A stretch of 7,307 bases of DNA. Source: Phyllobacteriaceae bacterium (GTDB taxonomy: Bacteria; Pseudomonadota; Alphaproteobacteria; Rhizobiales; Ancalomicrobiaceae). Positions 1 to 4,335 of the stretch are shown one piece after another. The translations under genes and the position numbers were made by a program. The notes under the pieces were generated by a model, which was given only the letters and a program-made list of their open reading frames with translations, made no database searches and had not been told where the DNA came from. The DNA is taken from assembly GCA_012517025.1 (NCBI GenBank), contig JAAYVT010000317.1, positions 1 through 7,307 on the forward strand. The letters are read 5' to 3'. Within the stretch, counting starts at the first letter, position 1, and each line of letters starts with the position of its first letter.

Positions 1-967
1 AGTTGGAGATGCCGTCTCGAGCATAGTCGACGATATCGGGACAGGCCTGGAGCACCATCCCCAAGGGGAAAGCGCCATCCGCGAGTTTCGGTGCTCGTGG
101 TTCGATCTCTGCCCTCGCCGCCCTCACTTCTTGGAAGCGAGGTTCAAGTTCAGTAGAGGTGTGTGGGTTTGAATTCTGTATGTGACGCTCGATTTGAGAC
201 TCATCGGCGCTCAAATTCTCGTCTTTCCCATGCGTTTCCAACAACATGAACACATCATCGGCAAGCGTGGAGAGGTCCTCGGCAATCCCTTCGAGTTCGG
301 TGAGGCCGGCGTTGCGCGGAATGCCCTCGATGATCGAGCGGAAATGGGCGTGCACCTCGCTCCAGTCGACCGGCCCCCTGCCCTCTCGGCGCGTCGGAAC
401 CCCTTCCTCGATCCCGGCGGCGATCATCTTGGCGATGTCGCGGCGGCAGATGGTGATGCGCTCGCGCGCCAGCCGCAGTGCCCGATCGGCGGCGCGGACC
501 TCTTCGGCAAGGTTCTCGATCTCCTCGGCGCGAGCGACGAGCGGCGTCAGATCGAAGCCGAAGGCCTGATCGATCTCGCCCCCCTCCCCTTTACGGGCGT
601 AACGCTTGCCGTTAGGGCTGTCGCGGCGGACGACGAGGCCGGCGTCGACCAGACCGGCGATGTGACGCCGCAGCGTCGCCGGCGACATGCCGTGAGCCCT
701 GAGCGCCAATTGCCGGTTCGACGGCCACACCACGAGCTTGTCGCCCGACAGCGTCGTTTCGGGATGGAAGCTCAAGAGCGCGTCGAGCACCGCCAGCGCC
801 CGCTCAGAGACTCCGAGCTTGGCTTTGGCGGTACAGATCGAACGGAAGACCTCCCACTTGTGGACGACCTTCTCGGGGGCTCTCGCCTCTGCCGTGGACT
901 GCGCCGCCACATGGGCGAGCGTCAGCGATCGCGCGCCGAACGGCGTGCGGGACTGGTAGGGTTGCAT
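1..967 (-). CDS. repC: RepC replication initiator, C-terminus cut by window edge
   Basis: RepC is the initiator of repABC plasmids; it binds an origin inside its own gene. I translated the minus strand from the ATG at 967-965 and it stays open to the edge, giving 322 residues; family members are usually about 400, so the last quarter or less is missing. The N-terminal part carries the DNA-binding winged-helix region: SNRQLALRAHGMS at residues 83-95, then SPATLRRHIAGLVDAGLVVR at 95-114 and SPNGKRYARKG at 117-127. The conserved C-terminal block begins at the edge, with FPLGMVLQACP and DIVDYARDGI at 300-320. The ribosome site before the ATG is weak (GCAGAGATCC), and a small hairpin lies just upstream, which fits a gene held down by the antisense RNA at 1073-1122. 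Residues about 236-280 come from an A+T-richer stretch and look like a poorly conserved linker. The family call is secure from recognisable motifs; the 3' end cannot be judged. Confidence 0.96.
   Translation of the reverse strand, partial: MQPYQSRTPFGARSLTLAHVAAQSTAEARAPEKVVHKWEVFRSICTAKAKLGVSERALAVLDALLSFHPETTLSGDKLVVWPSNRQLALRAHGMSPATLRRHIAGLVDAGLVVRRDSPNGKRYARKGEGGEIDQAFGFDLTPLVARAEEIENLAEEVRAADRALRLARERITICRRDIAKMIAAGIEEGVPTRREGRGPVDWSEVHAHFRSIIEGIPRNAGLTELEGIAEDLSTLADDVFMLLETHGKDENLSADESQIERHIQNSNPHTSTELEPRFQEVRAARAEIEPRAPKLADGAFPLGMVLQACPDIVDYARDGISN
130..262. other. oriV: Candidate origin of replication (oriV) inside repC
   Basis: In characterised repABC plasmids the origin lies within repC, in an A+T-rich stretch bound by RepC. 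Here, positions 121-180 contain 28 G/C of 60 and 181-240 contain 30 of 60, clearly lower than the surrounding gene. Inside the stretch is a perfect inverted repeat, ATTTGAG at 192-198 and CTCAAAT at 210-216, separated by 11 bp. It falls in the expected part of repC, between the winged-helix region and the conserved C-terminal block. The base composition and dyad are seen directly; the origin function is inferred from the family. Confidence 0.5.
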
Positions 968-974
968 GGATCTC

Positions 975-990
975 TGCCTTCGTTCAGGCA
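975..990 (-). promoter_or_regulatory. Small hairpin just upstream of the repC start
   Basis: In the repC message the sequence TGCCT-GAACGA-AGGCA folds into a 5-bp stem with a 6-base loop, ending 7 bases before the ATG and so touching the weak ribosome site. In repABC plasmids the repC leader switches between structures depending on antisense RNA binding, and a hairpin near the repC ribosome site is part of that switch. No U-tract follows it on this strand, so it is not an intrinsic terminator by itself. The stem is short and its role is inferred. Confidence 0.35.
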
Positions 991-1037
991 AAGAAAATCC
1001 GCTCGCCGTCAACGACGCAACGTGTCCGCCTCGGGAC

Positions 1038-1066
1038 TTGACTGCGAATCAGGGAAGTGCGATTCT
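1038..1066 (+). promoter_or_regulatory. Promoter of the counter-transcribed RNA
   Basis: A sigma70-type promoter faces opposite to repABC: TTGACT at 1038-1043, a 17-base spacer, and GATTCT at 1061-1066. The -35 matches the consensus at five of six positions and the spacing is optimal. It lies about 25-35 bp upstream of a clear terminator hairpin on the same strand, as expected for the short antisense RNA found between repB and repC in this plasmid family. Transcription would begin near 1073. Confidence 0.75.
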
Positions 1067-1072
1067 CAAACT

Positions 1073-1122
1073 CGCCAAAGATCGAGAAAGGGCTTCCGAG
1101 ATCCGTTTCGGGGGCCTTTTTT
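1073..1122 (+). ncRNA. repB-repC counter-transcribed antisense RNA (incompatibility RNA)
   Basis: This is the small antisense RNA (RepE/ctRNA, incA-alpha type) that pairs with the repBC leader and lowers RepC synthesis, setting copy number and incompatibility. The start is placed about 7 bases after the -10 at 1061-1066 and the end in the U-tract of the hairpin at 1091-1116, giving roughly 50 nt, the usual size. It occupies the 191-bp repB-repC gap, exactly where the family keeps it, and is fully complementary to the repC leader. Ends are predicted to within a few bases; the RNA itself is inferred from promoter, terminator and position. Confidence 0.8.
1091..1122 (+). terminator. Rho-independent terminator of the antisense RNA
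   Basis: GGCTTCCGA (1091-1099) pairs with TCGGGGGCC (1108-1116) over nine base pairs, including two G-U pairs, around an 8-base loop. A run of six T follows at 1117-1122, then CTTT. An A-rich run before the stem (1087-1089) can pair with the T run. The hairpin doubles as the main recognition loop of the antisense RNA. Confidence 0.88.
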
Positions 1123-1158
1123 CTTTGCTGGTTCAGTGATTGAGGCATCAGCCCCAGT

Positions 1159-2166
1159 TCATTTTCCTTCACTCCTTTCCTCGGCATACGCCTGATAAAG
1201 CTCAGGCAGTCTCCGCATCAGATAATCGGCGAATGCATCATCCCTCCCCCGCTCGAGCTGAATGCGGCAGTGTTTGGGGGAACGCGTGAGCTTCCCGATC
1301 TCTCGTCCGTCGACGCTTCTCGCGATCACCCCATCGTCCGAAGACGGTTTCGCCTCGACACTGAGGGGCTTCATCGCGGCAGCGAAAGCCATGGTGAACC
1401 GTTCATCAGTCTCTTTGGCTCGGACCTGCTCCGAGCGAAAAAGCTCTCGAACGCGATCGATTGCGTCGGCCTCCTGGAGCCGCTCGATGAACGATTGCCA
1501 ACGGCCACGGCCAATCTTGGGGGCGCGGCCGATCGCAGCGATAATCTCTGGCGGCACGCCTTTCCCTACCGCAATCAGTTTGGCGGCTTCCGCTCGATCG
1601 ATCGAAAGCGCGGACTGCACGACAGAGCGCTGAAATCCACCTTCTTCCAGCCGCAAGGCAAAAACTGCACGCTCGATGAAACTCAGATCTTCACGTGCTG
1701 AATTCTCAATCCCCTGTGCGATGACCAACTCTTCGTCGGACAAAGAGCGCACATAAGCCTTGACGGAACGGTTGAGCTCGCGCAGTGCCCGAACGCGGCG
1801 ATGCCCGTAAGCACTCTGGTATCGACCCGCAGCGGTCGGGTGCTCCCGAACCAGAATCGGGATCTCCTGCCCTCTTTCTGCTATCGAGGACTTCAGAGCC
1901 TCGAAAGATACCGAAGCAGGCTCCATGAAGCGATCGGCGAAAGGCGAGGGGTCAACCAGAGCCGCATCGATTTCGATCGCGACCGCCCCGCTTGCAACCT
2001 TGTCACGAAGCTCTTGGTAATCTCGTTCGACTCCTGAGAATGTGTCCTTCAAGGACTTCACCGCCCCTGAGGTAGCGCGCGGAATCGCAGTGCTGTTGTC
2101 CGCAGACAACATATCGTCCGGTTGGGACGAAAACATCGAGCGGATGGACTGGGTTCGTTTGCTCAA
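1159..2166 (-). CDS. repB: RepB, ParB-like plasmid partition protein
   Basis: RepB binds parS sites and works with RepA in segregation and in repression of the repABC promoter. I place the start at the TTG at 2166-2164, giving 335 residues, the normal size. GGAGG lies 6 bases upstream, and the resulting N-terminus MSKRTQSIRSMF resembles other RepB proteins. An in-frame ATG at 2253 would add 29 residues and has no such support. The ParB/Spo0J N-terminal domain includes GRYQSAYGHRRVRALREL at residues 114-131 and IENSAREDLSFIERA at 153-167. A helix-turn-helix follows, with FQRSVVQSALSIDRAEAAKL at 178-197. The TTG overlaps the stop of the repD-like ORF as TTGA, so translation is probably coupled. 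A parS site lies in codons 19-24. The 191-bp gap to repC holds the antisense RNA. Confidence 0.95.
   Translation of the reverse strand: MSKRTQSIRSMFSSQPDDMLSADNSTAIPRATSGAVKSLKDTFSGVERDYQELRDKVASGAVAIEIDAALVDPSPFADRFMEPASVSFEALKSSIAERGQEIPILVREHPTAAGRYQSAYGHRRVRALRELNRSVKAYVRSLSDEELVIAQGIENSAREDLSFIERAVFALRLEEGGFQRSVVQSALSIDRAEAAKLIAVGKGVPPEIIAAIGRAPKIGRGRWQSFIERLQEADAIDRVRELFRSEQVRAKETDERFTMAFAAAMKPLSVEAKPSSDDGVIARSVDGREIGKLTRSPKHCRIQLERGRDDAFADYLMRRLPELYQAYAEERSEGK
2095..2110. promoter_or_regulatory. parS: parS site 3, inside the repB coding region
   Basis: GTTGTCCGCAGACAAC fits the repABC parS pattern GTT-N4-GC-N4-AAC. The outer six bases on each side are perfectly inverted; the centre differs from the other two copies by two bases. 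It lies within repB codons 19-24 and reads Leu-Ser-Ala-Asp-Asn, as the other copies do. RepB is the expected binder. It may be a weaker site because its central bases break the full palindrome. Confidence 0.8.
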
Positions 2167-2372
2167 GACGCACCTCCGCGAGTCGAACGTGTTGTGCCTT
2201 GCGGATGGAAGGCATTCCCCCAACCATCCACGAAGATGGGTCCCGCCCGACACTCGTTGTCAGCTGACAACAGCATTTGTGCCGCCACTCTCGTCTCCAC
2301 CGGCCGTAGAGAAGGTGCAACGTTGTCAGCTGACAACGTCATTGAGTGAGAGCATGCGTGTGCAACGGTCAT
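2163..2372 (-). CDS. RepD-like small ORF between repA and repB, carrying two parS sites
   Basis: This 69-codon ORF fills the whole gap between repA and repB. Its ATG (2372-2370) overlaps the repA stop as ATGA, its TGA (2165-2163) overlaps the repB TTG start as TTGA, and GGGGG lies 8 bases upstream of the ATG. Such stop-start overlaps on both sides argue for coupled translation along repA-repD-repB. The predicted peptide begins MTVAHACSHSMT, has no domain I recognise, and includes two LSADN segments that are the parS sites in translation. The octopine Ti plasmid pTiR10 has a small repD ORF in the same place, also containing the parS pair, which is the basis for the name; I claim no sequence similarity beyond that. 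It might serve only to carry ribosomes from repA to repB without producing a stable protein. The frame stays open into repA up to 2537, but that part is overlap with repA. Confidence 0.6.
   Translation of the reverse strand: MTVAHACSHSMTLSADNVAPSLRPVETRVAAQMLLSADNECRAGPIFVDGWGNAFHPQGTTRSTRGGAS
2256..2271. promoter_or_regulatory. parS: parS site 2, between repA and repB
   Basis: GTTGTCAGCTGACAAC is a perfect 16-bp palindrome matching the repABC parS pattern GTT-N4-GC-N4-AAC. It is identical to the copy at 2322-2337, 66 bp away. It is the expected RepB binding site for partition and autorepression and lies inside the repD-like ORF. Confidence 0.93.
2322..2337. promoter_or_regulatory. parS: parS site 1, between repA and repB
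   Basis: GTTGTCAGCTGACAAC is a perfect 16-bp palindrome, and the symmetry extends to 20 bp (2320-2339, ACGT at each end). It follows the repABC parS pattern. The extended symmetry makes it the best candidate for the highest-affinity RepB site of the three. It lies 32 bp after the repA stop codon. Confidence 0.93.
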
Positions 2373-3589
2373 CTTTGACGCCCCCACACGGAAAAGATCA
2401 GATCCATGATCTCCTCGTTGACGGCATTGATCGATTCCATGGCCCGATCGTAGACCGATCGCCCTACCGAGCCCCGCGTCAGCTCGTAGAGCGACTGCTT
2501 CGTGAGCCCAGCATTCGCAATCGCGGTCGACTTCCAAGCCGACGACGCCAACACGTCCGTGTCGAACACGTCCCGCATCAACGCCACGATCTCTTGTTCC
2601 GGAACGTCACGAGGATCATGCCGCGTCACGAGAAAGCGCAGGAAGTCGTAATCCAAGCTCCCGCCGGCCTCTTCGATCACCGAAATGAGGTCTGAGGTCA
2701 TGAGGAGGAACTGGCTCATCGAAGCTACATCGACCATCTGCGGGTGCACGGTGACGATCATCCCCGTTGCCGCATTGAGCGCGCCCATGGTCAAGAATCC
2801 GAGTTGCGGCGGGCAGTCGATGACGACGACATCGAAATCGTCGTCGACCTCTGCGATCGCTCGCGCCACTCGCCGGAAAAAGAGTTCGTCCGGCCGGCTC
2901 CGGCCCTCCATCATGTAACGTGGGGTCTGGTGTTCGAACTCCATGAGCTCGAGATTGCCAGGCACGATGCTGATGCCCGTAAAATAGGTGGGGCGTACGA
3001 CCTCCTTCATCGCGATACGTTGATCGTCGTAACGGATGGCACCGTAAAGCGTCGCGTTCTCCGCAATATCGAATTCAGGCTGAAGACCGAACATCGCAGA
3101 CAACGATGCTTGAGGGTCCAGATCGATCGCCAAGACTCGAAGGCCACTCAGCGCCAAGCCCTGCGCAAGGTAAAGCGACGTCGTGGTCTTCGCGGAGCCA
3201 CCCTTGAAATTGGCGACGGTAATGACCTGAAGTTTGTCGCCCTCGCGTCGCCGAGGCCAGAACCTCACAGCATCCTTGGGTCGCGCTGTCGCAAGATAAC
3301 GACGCAAATCCATGACCTGCTCGAGCGTGTAAGAACGCCGTCCGCTCGGCCCCAATTCAGGAACCGGGCCTAGGCCATCGAGTGACAACTGACGGAGATA
3401 CCCATCGGAGACGCCCACGATCGCCGCTACTTCTCCGGACGTGAACGATCGAAGCGATTTCTGAGCAGTCGGCGGAAATACCCGCTCACCGACCGCTCGA
3501 AGACGGCGCGACAACGCATCTGCCCGGCGTGTAATCCGGGCGGATGTCGTCTCATGGGGATGGTCGGGAATCGCCGGGTTCATCGACAT
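2369..3589 (-). CDS. repA: RepA, ParA-type partition ATPase and autorepressor
   Basis: RepA is a Walker-type ATPase that moves RepB-parS complexes and represses the repABC promoter. The protein has 406 residues, the usual size. An N-terminal DNA-binding region comes first, with SGEVAAIVGVSDGYLRQLSL at residues 51-70 and a winged region ending SGRRSYTLEQV at 82-92. The deviant Walker A motif KGGSAKTT is at 129-136, the A' motif VLAIDLDPQAS at 152-162, and Walker B VVVIDCPPQLG at 254-264. The start is the first of two close ATGs (3589 and 3583); the ribosome site is poor (TGAAAGCG). A possible leader ORF ends 16 bp upstream, which could help initiation. The stop overlaps the start of the repD-like ORF (ATGA). 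It is the first gene of the repABC operon and diverges from the XRE gene at 3908. Confidence 0.97.
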   Translation of the reverse strand: MSMNPAIPDHPHETTSARITRRADALSRRLRAVGERVFPPTAQKSLRSFTSGEVAAIVGVSDGYLRQLSLDGLGPVPELGPSGRRSYTLEQVMDLRRYLATARPKDAVRFWPRRREGDKLQVITVANFKGGSAKTTTSLYLAQGLALSGLRVLAIDLDPQASLSAMFGLQPEFDIAENATLYGAIRYDDQRIAMKEVVRPTYFTGISIVPGNLELMEFEHQTPRYMMEGRSRPDELFFRRVARAIAEVDDDFDVVVIDCPPQLGFLTMGALNAATGMIVTVHPQMVDVASMSQFLLMTSDLISVIEEAGGSLDYDFLRFLVTRHDPRDVPEQEIVALMRDVFDTDVLASSAWKSTAIANAGLTKQSLYELTRGSVGRSVYDRAMESINAVNEEIMDLIFSVWGRQR

Positions 3590-3605
3590 TCGCTTTCAGA
3601 CGCTT

Positions 3606-3755
3606 TTAGAACGTAAGACGCACTCTTTCCGTCTCGATACATAAGCCACGATTCCCTCCGCGCGGCAACGAGAATAGGGTTAACGAGTCCTTAACGGATG
3701 GTTGGCCGCGATACCTCACCACTCCGAAGTCTCTCGCAAATTCCGCTACTTGCAT
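3606..3755 (-). CDS. Possible 49-codon leader ORF upstream of repA
   Basis: On the repA strand, a perfect AGGAGG (rc of 3762-3767) stands 6 bases before an ATG at 3755-3753; a second ATG is just before it at 3758. The frame runs 49 codons to a TAA 16 bp short of the repA ATG. The peptide begins MQVAEFARDFGVVRYRGQ and ends ERVRLTF; I recognise no domain. The strong ribosome site, in a place where repA itself has a poor one, is the main reason to list it. It would need transcription from upstream of 3767, which conflicts with a promoter whose -10 is at 3671-3676, so either the ORF or that promoter may be spurious. It also overlaps the CtrA-type box. No conservation evidence is available here. 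Confidence 0.3.
   Translation of the reverse strand: MQVAEFARDFGVVRYRGQPSVKDSLTLFSLPRGGNRGLCIETERVRLTF
3671..3699 (-). promoter_or_regulatory. Weak candidate repA promoter
   Basis: On the minus strand TATTCT (3676-3671) resembles a -10 element. Seventeen bases upstream, TCCGTT (3699-3694) is a poor -35, as would be expected if an activator were needed. The CtrA-type box lies across the spacer and the edge of this -35. Transcription would begin near 3664, about 75 bp before the repA ATG. This is only a candidate; the true start could lie further upstream if the leader ORF is real. Confidence 0.3.
3680..3695. promoter_or_regulatory. CtrA-type binding box upstream of repA
   Basis: The sequence TTAA-CGAGTCC-TTAAC is an exact match to the full CtrA recognition pattern TTAA-N7-TTAAC of alphaproteobacteria. 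Because the flanking base is G, it also reads as GTTAA-N7-TTAA on the other strand. It lies about 90-105 bp upstream of the repA start, over the candidate promoter. CtrA is the cell-cycle response regulator that controls initiation and division genes in this class. The match is seen directly; regulation is inference. Confidence 0.6.
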
Positions 3756-3786
3756 CATGTGCCTCCTCGGGCTGCACCGAACGGAG

Positions 3787-3801
3787 CAGTCCGTCGAACT
3801 G
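3787..3801. promoter_or_regulatory. Imperfect 15-bp dyad, candidate operator
   Basis: CAGTCCGTCGAACTG is symmetrical at six of seven base pairs around a central base. It overlaps a second inverted repeat, ACGGA-GCAG-TCCGT at 3781-3794. It lies between the divergent genes, about 105 bp before the XRE start and about 20 bp upstream of the leader ORF ribosome site. Its size suits an XRE-family dimer, so autoregulation by the protein at 3908 is possible. Assignment to a particular protein is a guess. Confidence 0.3.
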
Positions 3802-3907
3802 TCGCACTCACCCAATTGCCCACCAAAACTGCTATTCCTTGCCCAACGCGCCTGCCACCCGCAACCCACCTCGCTCCATCCCATCGCCGCCGCGAGTCCA
3901 CGGCCCC

Positions 3908-4321
3908 ATGCCCGACAACCCACACCGCATCACTGACGCCGACCGCGCCGTCGCGGCCCGCCTCCGGCACCATCGCCAAGCACGCGGGCTCACTCAGAGG
4001 GGCCTTGCGACGCTTTCGGGCGACACCGAGAGGGCCATCTCGTTCTACGAGCGCGCGACGACACGGGTCTCGGCGCGCAAGCTCGTCGACCTCGCTCGAG
4101 CGCTCGAGATCCCGATCGCATGGCTCTGTGCCGACATCGATGACGGGGCATGCGTCATCCTCGATCCAGCGTCCGATGACGAGGACGCAACCCTCAGACG
4201 CTTCCTCGAAACCCCCGAGGGGTGGGAGCTCAACCGAGCCTTCAACCGCATTGCGAGTTCGGCCAAGCGAGCACTGATCCTCCAACTGGTGGAAGGCCTC
4301 GCCGACGAGCAGGGCGACTGA
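3908..4321 (+). CDS. XRE-family helix-turn-helix transcriptional regulator
   Basis: This is a small Cro/C1-type DNA-binding protein of 137 residues, probably a repressor. The HTH domain covers about residues 16-72. It has ARLRHHRQARGLTQRGLAT at 17-35, the turn and recognition helix around GDTERAISFYERA at 38-50, and VSARKLVDLARALEIPIAWL at 54-73, the usual end of the fold. The rest is an acidic linker (DPASDDEDAT, 87-96) and a helical tail, possibly for dimerisation. The frame is open further upstream to an ATG at 3698, but those 70 residues are rich in Pro/Ser and overlap the intergenic signals, so I use the ATG at 3908. No Shine-Dalgarno sequence precedes it. The gene diverges from repA and converges on traY/dotA, so it could control the replication genes, the transfer genes, or only itself; the sequence does not say which. 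Confidence 0.88.
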   Translation: MPDNPHRITDADRAVAARLRHHRQARGLTQRGLATLSGDTERAISFYERATTRVSARKLVDLARALEIPIAWLCADIDDGACVILDPASDDEDATLRRFLETPEGWELNRAFNRIASSAKRALILQLVEGLADEQGD

Positions 4322-4335
4322 GCGGTAGCCGACGG

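Larger units (their letters stand above)
3590..3907. other. Divergent control region between repA and the XRE gene
   Basis: This 318-bp gap separates two divergently read genes and should hold promoters for both. What I can see in it: a CtrA-type box at 3680-3695, a weak promoter-like pair toward repA at 3671-3699, a possible leader ORF at 3606-3755 with its ribosome site at 3762-3767, and an imperfect dyad at 3787-3801. The half near the XRE gene (about 3802-3907) is C-rich on the plus strand, with no convincing promoter and no Shine-Dalgarno sequence. No further parS copy, tRNA or terminator was found. Confidence 0.6.

Noticed and set aside
984..1187. Minus-strand 67-codon ORF between repB and repC
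   Set aside because: It overlaps the repB end, lies across the antisense RNA locus, and shows no ribosome site or recognisable sequence.
182..1195. Plus-strand open frame of 337 codons
   Set aside because: It is antisense to repC and the repB-repC gap; the minus strand gives clear RepC motifs, and the plus frame has none.
2167..2253. Longer RepB starting at an ATG at 2253
   Set aside because: The extra 29 residues are unlike RepB N-termini and lack a ribosome site, whereas the TTG at 2166 has GGAGG at 6 bases and a stop-start overlap.
3698..3907. Longer XRE protein starting at an ATG at 3698
   Set aside because: The added 70 residues are Pro/Ser-rich with no domain, and overlap the CtrA-type box side, the dyad and the leader ORF; the HTH domain begins soon after the ATG at 3908.
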